Source: Brooklawnia sp032229645 (lineage in GTDB: Bacteria; Actinomycetota; Actinomycetes; Propionibacteriales; Propionibacteriaceae). From it: a stretch of 64,000 nt of DNA. The position numbers were made by a program, and so were the translations under genes. A model generated the notes under the pieces. The model had not been told where the DNA came from and ran no database searches. It saw nothing but the letters and a program-made list of their open reading frames with translations. Each line of letters starts with the position of its first letter. Position 1 is the stretch's first letter. This document shows positions 41,864 to 50,049 of the stretch, piece by piece. The stretch is taken from assembly GCA_963722295.1 (NCBI GenBank), contig CAVRLB010000010.1, positions 186,001 to 250,000 of the forward strand, written 5' to 3'.

Positions 41864-43924
41864 GTGACCAACAAAAGCGTGTACGTTACATCCCCCGATG
41901 GGTTAGGTGGCAAGAGCGCCATCGCCCTGTGTCTCATTGAGGCTCTCTCGCGGCAGATGAATTCGGTCGGCGTCTTTCGTCCGATGGTCCGCGGTGACAA
42001 CGACGAAGTTGCCAAAGCCCTGCTGGCTCATTCCGGCATCGACCAGACCTACGACGAAACCATCGGCGTGTCCACCGAAGCCGCCTTGGACGATCCCGAG
42101 GCCGCCCTGAGCGAGATCATCTCGAAGTATGGCGCCCTGCAAGACCGCTTCGACACCGTGGTGATCGTCGGCAGCGACTACGTCGGTGCCGCATCGCCGA
42201 CCGAACTGGCCTTCAACGCCCGTGTGGCGGCGAATCTGAACGCTCCGGTCCTGCTGGTGGTGACCGGACGCGAGCGCAGCCCCGAAGAGGTCACGGCATC
42301 GGTGGAGCATGCCGCCAGGCAGTTCAAAGACCTGCACAATCACGTCATCGGCGTGATCGCGAATCGCGTCGACCCCGAGGCCATCGATCAGGTCCGCGCA
42401 GAATTGACGACCCTCGGCGTGGGCTTCTCCGCGGCTATGCCGGAGAACCGACTGCTCAAGGCTCCGAGCGTGCGGGCCCAGTTCGATGCACTCGGTGCCA
42501 GGTTCTTGATGGGCGACGAATCGGCTCTCGATCGTGAATCGCTCGCCACCGTGGTGGCCGGCATGACCCTGCCGAATGTGCTGACGCGTCTCGAGCCCGA
42601 GTGCTCGATCGTCACGGCCTCCGATCGTACCGATCTGCTGCCCGGGCTGCTGGCCGCGCACAGCTCGCCGAGTTTCCCGAATCTCTCGGCGATCTTCCTG
42701 ACCGGCGGATATCCGGTGCCCGATTCGATCCGCGAACTGCTCCAGAGCATGACGGTTCAGGTGCCGATCGGCATGGTGCAGCGCGGCACGTTCTGGACCG
42801 CGTCCAAGCTGCACGATCTCAAGGGTTCGGTGATGAGCTCACCGCGCAAGCATGCCGAGGCACTGCGGATCTTCCACGAAAATGTGGACGAGGACGCCCT
42901 GCTGAGCGCCCTCAATGTGCAACCTGCCGCCCTGCGCACGCCTCGCATGTTCGAATACCAGATCATGCAGAAGGCTCGCAGCGACAAGAAGACCATCGTG
43001 CTGCCCGAGGCGGAAGACCCGCGCATCCTCGAGGCGACCGCGATCCTGCTGCGCCGCGGCGTCGCCAATCTGGTGTTGCTCGGCGAGGAGACCAAGGTGC
43101 GCGCCGACGCGATCGCGCTGGGCCTCGACATCACCGGGGTCCGGATTCAATCGATGCACGATCCCGCGCTGGCCGAACAGTTCGCCGCCAGCTACGCCGA
43201 GTTGCGCGCCAAGAAGGGCGTCACAATCGAGCAGGCTCGCGAGAAGATGACCGACCCGTCCTACTTCGGCACGATGATGGTCCACCTGGGCATGGCGGAC
43301 GGCATGGTTTCGGGTGCCACCCACACCACCGCGAACACCATTCGTCCGGCACTCGAGTTCATCAAGACCAAGCCGGGCGTCAAGGTCGTTTCGGGTTCGT
43401 TCCTGATGTGCATGCCCGAGCAGGTGCTGGTCTTCGCCGATTGCGCGGTCAATCCGAACCCGAACCCCGAGCAGCTGGCCACCATCGCGATCAGCACGGC
43501 AGCGACCGCCAAGGCATTCGACATCGAGCCACGGGTCGCGATGCTGTCCTACTCCACCGGAACCTCCGGCTCCGGCGAGGACGTGGACGCAGTGGCCACC
43601 GCCACCGAGCTGGTCAAGCAGACCAACCCGGATTTCGCGGTGGACGGCCCGATCCAGTTCGACGCCGCGATGGACCCCGCGGTCGGCAGGTCGAAGATGC
43701 CCGGCTCGCAGGTGGCGGGCCAGGCAACGGTCTTCATCTTCCCCGATCTGAACACCGGCAACAACACCTACAAGGCCGTGCAGCGCACCTCCGGTGCGAT
43801 TGCCATCGGCCCGGTGCTGCAAGGTCTGAACAAGCCGGTCAACGACCTCTCGCGGGGTGCGCTGGTGGCGGACATCGTCAACACCGTCGCGATCACCGCA
43901 ATCCAGGCGCAGACTGGGATCTGA
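41864..43924 (+). CDS. pta: Phosphate acetyltransferase (long form)
   Basis: About 686 residues, close to E. coli Pta (714). An N-terminal P-loop-like domain (YVTSPDGLGGKSAIALCLIE), a DRTGG domain (about 205-315) and the catalytic PTA domain (about 350-686: KKTIVLPEAEDPRILEAT, SYSTGTSGSGEDVD). Interconverts acetyl-CoA and acetyl-phosphate. The GTG at 41864 is preferred because TATGTT lies exactly 6 nt upstream; the frame is open 10 codons further. ackA lies downstream beyond an inserted acyltransferase gene. Confidence 0.93.
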   Translation: MTNKSVYVTSPDGLGGKSAIALCLIEALSRQMNSVGVFRPMVRGDNDEVAKALLAHSGIDQTYDETIGVSTEAALDDPEAALSEIISKYGALQDRFDTVVIVGSDYVGAASPTELAFNARVAANLNAPVLLVVTGRERSPEEVTASVEHAARQFKDLHNHVIGVIANRVDPEAIDQVRAELTTLGVGFSAAMPENRLLKAPSVRAQFDALGARFLMGDESALDRESLATVVAGMTLPNVLTRLEPECSIVTASDRTDLLPGLLAAHSSPSFPNLSAIFLTGGYPVPDSIRELLQSMTVQVPIGMVQRGTFWTASKLHDLKGSVMSSPRKHAEALRIFHENVDEDALLSALNVQPAALRTPRMFEYQIMQKARSDKKTIVLPEAEDPRILEATAILLRRGVANLVLLGEETKVRADAIALGLDITGVRIQSMHDPALAEQFAASYAELRAKKGVTIEQAREKMTDPSYFGTMMVHLGMADGMVSGATHTTANTIRPALEFIKTKPGVKVVSGSFLMCMPEQVLVFADCAVNPNPNPEQLATIAISTAATAKAFDIEPRVAMLSYSTGTSGSGEDVDAVATATELVKQTNPDFAVDGPIQFDAAMDPAVGRSKMPGSQVAGQATVFIFPDLNTGNNTYKAVQRTSGAIAIGPVLQGLNKPVNDLSRGALVADIVNTVAITAIQAQTGI

Positions 43925-43929
43925 TCCGC

Positions 43930-43949
43930 CTGTCACGTCCAAGTGACAG
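43930..43949. other. Short perfect hairpin/palindrome between pta and the acyltransferase gene
   Basis: CTGTCAC (43930-43936) and GTGACAG (43943-43949) flank a 6-nt loop, 6 bp after the pta stop and directly before ATG 43951. It may act as an attenuating hairpin, an operator, or both. Confidence 0.5.
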
Positions 43950-43950
43950 A

Positions 43951-45114
43951 ATGGCGCACGTGTCCGACGAACCCACGGCCTTCTTTGGCCAGGCGATGAA
44001 CGACGCGGCCACGGTCGCGTTTCACCCGGCCCGCGCCGAGGCCGCGCCGCCCGCCGAGCCTGCTGCTCCCGCCACCGACATTCAAGCGGTGGCGGGAGCC
44101 AAGCCGCCGCGTTTTTACGCTCTGGACGCGATGCGCGGATTCACCATCGGGTTGATGGTCTTCGTCAACTGGGCAGGCAACTGGTACCTGCCGGCGGCGT
44201 TCGGGCACAGCGAATGGGACGGCCTCACGCTGGCCGACACCGTCTTCCCGGCATTCCTGGTGGCCATGGGTACCGCGATGCCCTACGCCACTCGCACCAG
44301 CTGGCGCAGCGCTCTGGGACGCACCTTCAAGCTGTTCATGCTGGGCTGCGTGCTGGTCTCCTATAAGTTCATGGTGCCGATGGACATCTACCCCGCGGGC
44401 ATCCTGCAGATGACCGCCATCGCCTACCTGCTCGTCTGGCTGGTCACCCGACTGCCCAATTACGCGCACTGGACGATCATGGGGGTCTTCTTCCTCGGCA
44501 TCACGGCGGCCTGGCTGTGGTTCTCGCCGCAGGGGCTGCCGGCCGGCTCATTCGAGGAGGGTGCCAACCTGGCCGACTGGTTCGACGGCGTGCTGGGCAT
44601 CGGCCCCAATCCGGAGAATCCGCACGGCTGGATCCAGGCAGCCAGCTCGGTCTACATCGGCTATCTCGCCGGCTCGATCTCGCGCGCGATGACCGGGTTG
44701 CGCCGGATCGGCTGGCTTGCCATCCTCGGTGCCTGCACGCTGGTGCTCGGCATCATGCTCGGCACCGTCATACCGTTCAACAAATACCTGTGGACGCCGA
44801 GCTTCGTCCTGGTGACCGGCGGCATCGCCGTGCTGGAGCTCGTGGTGCTGGCCTTGATCATTCCGCCGAAGAGCAAGGGCGGCGTGCTGCGTCCACTGGT
44901 GGTGCTCGGTGGGCATGCGATCGTGGTCTACGCCTTCTCCGAGACCATCATCGGACGTGCCCGCGACGTCTGGATTTGGCCGTACTGGGAGCCCATCGTC
45001 GTGGAGCGATTCGGGGAGGTCTTCGCCGGAGCGCTGTTTCCCGCGCTCGGTGTCTTGGCGTGCTTCGTCCTGGCCTATGTCATGGAGAAGCTCAACATCC
45101 ACGTGCGTTTGTAG
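43951..45114 (+). CDS. Membrane acyltransferase, HGSNAT/DUF5009 type
   Basis: 387 residues. After a ~45-residue Ala/Pro-rich cytoplasmic leader, FYALDAMRGFTIGLMVFVNW and LTLADTVFPAFLVAMGTAMPYA match the heparan-alpha-glucosaminide N-acetyltransferase-like fold with about ten helices; the conserved D/R of LDAMRG and D of LADTVFP are present. These proteins move acetyl groups across the membrane onto sugars. Lying between pta and ackA, it may draw on their acetyl pool; this is inference. A GTG 3 codons downstream with CAGAAT upstream is an alternative start. Confidence 0.8.
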   Translation: MAHVSDEPTAFFGQAMNDAATVAFHPARAEAAPPAEPAAPATDIQAVAGAKPPRFYALDAMRGFTIGLMVFVNWAGNWYLPAAFGHSEWDGLTLADTVFPAFLVAMGTAMPYATRTSWRSALGRTFKLFMLGCVLVSYKFMVPMDIYPAGILQMTAIAYLLVWLVTRLPNYAHWTIMGVFFLGITAAWLWFSPQGLPAGSFEEGANLADWFDGVLGIGPNPENPHGWIQAASSVYIGYLAGSISRAMTGLRRIGWLAILGACTLVLGIMLGTVIPFNKYLWTPSFVLVTGGIAVLELVVLALIIPPKSKGGVLRPLVVLGGHAIVVYAFSETIIGRARDVWIWPYWEPIVVERFGEVFAGALFPALGVLACFVLAYVMEKLNIHVRL

Positions 45115-45201
45115 CACGCTTCCGATCAGCGAGGCGCCCGCGGCGTGCGGGCTGTAAAGTGAGATCGCGTTGCACGTCTCAGCAAGGGGGCTCCCACTAT
45201 C

Positions 45202-46392
45202 ATGTCCAAGCCGATCCTCGTCCTCAACTGTGGATCAAGCTCGATCAAATACCAGATGATCGACGCCGAAAGCGAAGAGTTGCTTGCCAAGGGCATCGTG
45301 CAGCGTATCGCGACCGGTACGACAGGCACAGTCGACCACGAAGTGCTGACCACCGACGCTGGCGAGTACCACGTCGACCAGGTTCTCGACGACCACGAGA
45401 CCGCACTGGCCACCGTTTTCAAGCTCTTCGGCGAGTATGGGCCCGAGCTGGCGTCCACCTTTGCCGTAGCGCACCGCGCCGTGCACGGCGGCGACAAGTT
45501 CGCCGATCCCACACTGGTCACCGACGACGTCGTCGAGACCCTGCGCGAACTCTCACCGCTTGCCCCATTGCACAATCCTGCGGGGATCTCCGGCATTGAG
45601 GCCGCCCGCAAGCTGCTGCCCGATGTGCCGCATGTCGCCATCTTCGACACCGCATTCTTCGCCCGGCTGCCAGCAGAGGCCTTCACCTACGCGATGGACG
45701 TCGATCTGGCCAAGCGCACCCGGATCCGCAAGTACGGATTCCACGGCACCTCGCATCGCTTCGTCAGCGGCCAGGTCTCGAAGCTGCTCGGACAGGGCGA
45801 TCTTAAGCAGATCGTCTGCCACCTGGGCAATGGCGCGTCGGTATCGGCAGTCGATTCCGGGCACGCCATCGAGACTTCGATGGGACTCACCCCGCTCGCC
45901 GGGCTGGTGATGGGCACCCGCTCCGGCGATATCGATCCCGGCATCGTCGGCTACCTGAGCCGTGAACTCGGTCTCACCTCCGCAGAGATCGACGATGAGC
46001 TCAACAAGCGGTCCGGCATGCTGGGGCTCACCGGCCACACCGACATGCGCGACGTCGAGGCCGCGATCAACGCCGGCAATGAGCAGGCCAGAATCGGCAT
46101 GGACGTCTACGTGCACCGTCTCGTCTTCTACATCGGCGGCTACGCCGCCCTGCTGGGTGGACTCGACGCACTGACCTTCACCGCAGGCGTGGGCGAGAAC
46201 GCCGCGTTGGTACGCTCCGAGGTTTGCGCCCGATTGGCAGGGCTGGGCGTCAGATTGGACGAAGAAGCCAATGCCGCGCGCAGCAAAGAAGCCCGCGTCA
46301 TCTCGGCACCCGACTCCGCCGTGTCCGTGCTGGTGGTTCCGACCAATGAGGAACTCTCGATGGCTCGCCAGGCCGCCGAGCTACTCGGCTGA
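45202..46392 (+). CDS. ackA: Acetate kinase
   Basis: 396 residues. LVLNCGSSSIKYQMID (phosphate 1), AHRAVHGGDKFADP, IFDTAFFARLP, RKYGFHGTSHRFVSG and VCHLGNGASVSAV are all intact. Makes ATP and acetate from acetyl-phosphate. AAGGGGG precedes the ATG. A GC-rich hairpin (46414-46447) follows. Confidence 0.97.
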   Translation: MSKPILVLNCGSSSIKYQMIDAESEELLAKGIVQRIATGTTGTVDHEVLTTDAGEYHVDQVLDDHETALATVFKLFGEYGPELASTFAVAHRAVHGGDKFADPTLVTDDVVETLRELSPLAPLHNPAGISGIEAARKLLPDVPHVAIFDTAFFARLPAEAFTYAMDVDLAKRTRIRKYGFHGTSHRFVSGQVSKLLGQGDLKQIVCHLGNGASVSAVDSGHAIETSMGLTPLAGLVMGTRSGDIDPGIVGYLSRELGLTSAEIDDELNKRSGMLGLTGHTDMRDVEAAINAGNEQARIGMDVYVHRLVFYIGGYAALLGGLDALTFTAGVGENAALVRSEVCARLAGLGVRLDEEANAARSKEARVISAPDSAVSVLVVPTNEELSMARQAAELLG

Positions 46393-46413
46393 CCCGCACC
46401 CGCACTCACCGAT

Positions 46414-46447
46414 GGCTGCGTCGCCCATTCTGCTGGACGGCGCAGCC
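46414..46447 (+). terminator. Possible terminator hairpin after ackA
   Basis: GGCTGCG (46414-46420) pairs with CGCAGCC (46441-46447), with partial inner pairing. There is no U-tract. It ends 4 bp before the TAGATT -10 of the next gene, so it insulates the SDR promoter from ackA. Confidence 0.45.
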
Positions 46448-46463
46448 CGCTAGATTGGAGAAC

Positions 46464-47240
46464 ATGGCGACAGCATTGGTCACGGGGGGCACCTCGGGCA
46501 TCGGAAAAGCCTTCGCGACCGAGCTTGCCGAACGCGGGTACGACCTCGTCCTGGTGGCTCGCGACGCGTCCCGGCTGGACGAGGTCGCTATCGAATTGCG
46601 CGACCGTTTCGGACGAGAGGTCGAGACCCTGCGTGCCGATCTGGCCGTCCGCGATGATCTTGACCCCATCATCGACCGGCTGAGCGATGCCGCCCGCCCG
46701 GTAGACGTCCTGGTGAACAACGCCGGTTTCGGACTCAACGCCTCGTTGCTGGCCGAAGATGTCGCGATCCAAGAGCGCGCGATGGATGTCATGTGTACCG
46801 CGGTGCTGATTCTGAGCGGGGCCGCAGGACGTGCCATGAAGGCCCGCGGCCAGGGCATCATCGTGAATGTCTCGTCGGTGTCGGCGTGGATCATCAAGGG
46901 CAACTACTCGGCCATCAAACGCTGGGTGCTCACCTTCACCCAGGCGCTGGCCCTTGAACTCGATGGCACCGGGGTGCAAGCCACCGCGGTCTGCCCGGGC
47001 TGGGTGAAGACCGAACTGCACGAGCGCGCCGGAGTGGCTCGTCCGAGATTGCCCGGCTGGGCGTGGGTGGATGCGTCCGAGGTGGCCAGGTGCGCGCTGG
47101 ACGCGGCCGCCGCAGGCAAGACGATAGCCGTCCCCACCCGCAAGTGGCGCGCCGCGGTATGGTTCCTCGAGCACTGTCCCCAGGCGTTGTCCCGCGCCGT
47201 TTCCAGCAAGATCACCAAGTCGAGGAGGTCTGATGGCTAA
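46464..47240 (+). CDS. Short-chain dehydrogenase/reductase
   Basis: 258 residues. VTGGTSGIGKAFATELAERG is the NAD(P) loop, NNAGFG the stabilising motif, and IVNVSSVSAW with YSAIK supplies the catalytic Ser, Tyr and Lys. Similar to the YqjQ/DltE-like branch of SDRs that act on acyl or keto groups. TAGATT ends 7 nt before ATG 46464. Overlaps the start of the acyltransferase gene by 8 bp, so a shared lipid-related role is plausible. Confidence 0.87.
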   Translation: MATALVTGGTSGIGKAFATELAERGYDLVLVARDASRLDEVAIELRDRFGREVETLRADLAVRDDLDPIIDRLSDAARPVDVLVNNAGFGLNASLLAEDVAIQERAMDVMCTAVLILSGAAGRAMKARGQGIIVNVSSVSAWIIKGNYSAIKRWVLTFTQALALELDGTGVQATAVCPGWVKTELHERAGVARPRLPGWAWVDASEVARCALDAAAAGKTIAVPTRKWRAAVWFLEHCPQALSRAVSSKITKSRRSDG

Positions 47241-47991
47241 GCTCGGCGGTGGTAAGAAGCGGTTCACCAATCCGCTACAGATAGCGGCCAGCACCACGGC
47301 CCAGCAATTGCTGATGAAGCCGGCCGTTTGGGGTGTGCTGAGCGTGCACGTGCACGGTGAGGAGAACCTGGACGGAGTCGAAGAGCCGTTCATCGCGATC
47401 GCCAACCATGCGTCCCATTTCGACGGGCCCCTGGTGATGGGTGCGCTGCCCACTCGGTTGAGCAGGCGCCTGGCGACCGGCGCGGCCGCCGACACGTTCT
47501 TCACCACTCGTGCGAGCACCATCGCGATCGAGATGTTCATGAACGCTTTCCCGGTGAATCGCGGAGCCACCCGCGACTACCGGGGCATGTCGAAGCAGTT
47601 GCTCAGCGAGGGGGTCCCGCTCTTCATCTTCCCCGAGGGCACCCGCTCACGTACCGGCGGTATGGGCCCGTTCACCCCCGGCGTGGCGGCCTTGGCGATC
47701 TCGTTCAACTGTCAGGTGGTTCCGGCGGCGGTCATTGGATCGGCTGCGGCCTGGCCCGCCAAGGAGAAGCGCTGGCGGTCGGGGCGCCCAGATGTCCACG
47801 TGGTCTTCGGCTTGCCGATGCGTCCGCGTCCAGGAGAGATCGCGCACGAGTTCAACGAGCGGATGCGACGCAAGGTCATCGAGATGCACGACTCGACCGC
47901 GATCGCCTACGGCATGCCCACCCAGGCCGAGATGCTGCATCGTGCCGCCCTCGACAAGGCGCCGCCCAAGCCCAAGAAGGACGACGAGTAG
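47233..47991 (+). CDS. 1-acyl-sn-glycerol-3-phosphate acyltransferase (PlsC family)
   Basis: 252 residues. The catalytic Hx4D is NHASHFDG, the glycerol-phosphate site FPEGTRSRTGGMG, and VNRGATRDYRG an intermediate motif. Transfers an acyl chain to lysophosphatidate or a related acceptor at the membrane. GAGGAGG lies 5 nt before the ATG, inside the SDR gene. The C-terminus is Lys-rich (KAPPKPKKDDE). Confidence 0.88.
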   Translation: MAKLGGGKKRFTNPLQIAASTTAQQLLMKPAVWGVLSVHVHGEENLDGVEEPFIAIANHASHFDGPLVMGALPTRLSRRLATGAAADTFFTTRASTIAIEMFMNAFPVNRGATRDYRGMSKQLLSEGVPLFIFPEGTRSRTGGMGPFTPGVAALAISFNCQVVPAAVIGSAAAWPAKEKRWRSGRPDVHVVFGLPMRPRPGEIAHEFNERMRRKVIEMHDSTAIAYGMPTQAEMLHRAALDKAPPKPKKDDE

Positions 47992-48009
47992 ACCGCTCGA
48001 CGAGATAAC

Positions 48010-48108
48010 TCACGAGTCGAGATCCGCACGAAGCTGATCAAGCGTCACGCGCGTTCCGTCATCGGTAGCCTTTGCCTCGCGGTAGGCGGCCACGTCGTGA
48101 GCCACCAC
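48010..48108 (-). pseudogene. Remnant resembling the C-terminus of a RelB/Phd-type antitoxin
   Basis: The minus frame reads VVAHDVAAYREAKATDDGTR then VTLDQLRADLDS and stops. The short acidic TLDQLRADL tail is typical of toxin-binding ends of small antitoxins. No upstream DNA-binding part and no toxin gene were found; only weak GTG codons could start it. Confidence 0.35.
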
Positions 48109-48155
48109 AGGCGGGGCAGCGGACAATCCGAAGCGGCGCCCGGTAGGCTCGACGA

Positions 48156-50048
48156 ATGAGCGATTGCAACCCCGGCGTGGCCGCAGTTGTCGTGACCTTC
48201 AACCGCCTGGGACTGCTGCAGCGGCTGGTGTCCCGGCTGTGCAGCCTGGGCACGCTGGACACCATCCTGGTGGTCGACAACGCCTCGACCGACGGCACCG
48301 GTGAATGGCTGGCTTCGGTAGCCTCGTCCGAGCCGAAGGTGCAATTCCGGACGCTGCCCACCAACGCCGGGGGCGCGGGCGGCTTCCAGGCCGGTCTGCA
48401 GTGGGCCTACGACATCGGCGCCGAGCTGGCTTGGATGATGGACGACGATGGCCTACCGACTCCGGAATGCCTCGATCAACTGCTGGCCTATCGCGGCCGA
48501 TATGACTTCTGGGGCCCTGCGGTGCTGGCCGAGCAGCGTCCCGATGAACTCTGCTTCCCGATCAGGCTGCCCGGAACGGCCACCGTGCTGCGCACTCTCG
48601 ATGATCTGCAGGACGCCCAGATCGACGGCATCGTCGCTGATGTCGTCATCCCGTTCAACGGAGTGCTGGTCACCCGTGAACTGGTCGACCGGATCGGCAC
48701 CGTGCGCGCCGACTTCTTCATCTGGGGCGATGACGTCGAATACCTGTGGCGGGCCCGCGAGGCGGGGGCCCGGGTGGCGACCATTGTGGACGCGCATTTC
48801 CTGCATCCGGCGACCGATGACCTGGGCACCGAGATGATGTTCGGGCTGACCACCTACAACCATTCGCCGAGCGATCTCAAGCATTACTGCATGGCCCGCA
48901 ACAACACGGTGAATCTGATGGCCCACCACGGGCTGCTGCATGCAGCGGCATTCTGGGCGAAGACGGCATGGTTCTACTCGTTCGTGAAGCCGAGCTTGCA
49001 CCGGATTCTGCTGTCGGCCCAGGCCATCGGAGCCGGGCTGCGGGGAGATTTCACCGGGCATCGCAGATTCCTCGCTGCGGCACCCGGCGCGCCCGCCGGC
49101 GGCGTTGAGTCGGCCGCGCCCGCACCCGGTCCGGCTCCGGCCGACGAACAGGTGGCGGTGGTCATCGTCACCTATAAGCGGGCCGAGTTGCTCGACAGGC
49201 TGCTGGCTGCGCTGGCGGCTCAGACTCGTCCGGTGGACGCGATCTTCGTCGTCGACAATTCCGGGGACGAGCCCACTGCCCGGGTGCTGGAGGCGCATGT
49301 CGAGTTGCCGCTGGTCGTCGACCACGTGGGCGAAAACATCGGCGGTTCCGGCGGCTTCTACCGCGGTCTGAAGGCTGCCTACGAGGCGGGCTTCGACCGC
49401 ATCTGGTTGATGGACGATGATGTGCGTCCGGCGCCGTGGGCGTTGCAGGCGTTGTTGGCAGACGGCGGCAAGGTGCTGGCCTGCGTCCGGGAGGACCGGC
49501 ACGGCAACCTGGTCGAGAAGGCTGCGATCCGCTTCGATCTGACCAACCCGCTGAAGCTGCTGCCCAAGACCGCGATGGTCGAGGACGTCTTCGCCGATCG
49601 GGCATCGATGCCGGCCAGGGTGCATATCGAGAACGCCGCCTTCGAGGGCTTCATGGTGCACCGTGAGGTGGTCAGCGAGATCGGCTTTCCCGATCCCAGC
49701 TACTTCATCTTCTACGATGACTGCGACTACGTGATCCGGGCTCAGCGGGCCGGTTACGATGCCTACGCGGTACGCGACGCGCTGATGCGCCGGCACTTCG
49801 ACTTCGTCCAGCAGAATGACCTGGCCAGCTGGAAGGGCTATTTCATGTACCGCAACTTGTTCGTGGTACACCTGCGCTACGGGACGAACCTGCTAGTCAA
49901 ACTGAAGCCGCTTGTCTTGACGGGGGGCATCGTGGCGCTGTCGCCATTGCGCGGCGGTATGCATGAGGCAAAGAATGCCCTGCGCGGGCTGAAGGATTGC
50001 TTCGGGATGCGCAAGCTCGATCCGCGGGCCTTGCCGGACGCCAAGTAG
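48156..50048 (+). CDS. Tandem double-domain GT2 glycosyltransferase (GlfT1-like)
   Basis: 630 residues made of two homologous GT2 domains: 1-~300 (VAAVVVTFNRLGLLQRLV; AWMMDDDGLPTP; FFIWGDDVEYLWRA) and ~330-630 (VAVVIVTYKRAELLDRLLAA; IWLMDDDVRPAP; YFIFYDDCDYVIRA), joined by an Ala/Pro linker. Both keep DDD and the W/F-x-D-D catalytic region. GGSGGF and the context with glf, glfT2 and Wzm/Wzt point to galactofuranosyl or rhamnosyl transfer starting the wall galactan. TAGGCT lies 6 nt before the ATG. Ends 1 bp from the convergent HNH gene. Confidence 0.85.
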   Translation: MSDCNPGVAAVVVTFNRLGLLQRLVSRLCSLGTLDTILVVDNASTDGTGEWLASVASSEPKVQFRTLPTNAGGAGGFQAGLQWAYDIGAELAWMMDDDGLPTPECLDQLLAYRGRYDFWGPAVLAEQRPDELCFPIRLPGTATVLRTLDDLQDAQIDGIVADVVIPFNGVLVTRELVDRIGTVRADFFIWGDDVEYLWRAREAGARVATIVDAHFLHPATDDLGTEMMFGLTTYNHSPSDLKHYCMARNNTVNLMAHHGLLHAAAFWAKTAWFYSFVKPSLHRILLSAQAIGAGLRGDFTGHRRFLAAAPGAPAGGVESAAPAPGPAPADEQVAVVIVTYKRAELLDRLLAALAAQTRPVDAIFVVDNSGDEPTARVLEAHVELPLVVDHVGENIGGSGGFYRGLKAAYEAGFDRIWLMDDDVRPAPWALQALLADGGKVLACVREDRHGNLVEKAAIRFDLTNPLKLLPKTAMVEDVFADRASMPARVHIENAAFEGFMVHREVVSEIGFPDPSYFIFYDDCDYVIRAQRAGYDAYAVRDALMRRHFDFVQQNDLASWKGYFMYRNLFVVHLRYGTNLLVKLKPLVLTGGIVALSPLRGGMHEAKNALRGLKDCFGMRKLDPRALPDAK

Positions 50049-50049
50049 T

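Noticed and set aside
42601..43950. 837-codon frame starting inside pta and continuing into the acyltransferase
   Set aside because: The first 450 codons are the wrong frame of pta (Arg/Gly/His-rich); the real gene starts at 43951.
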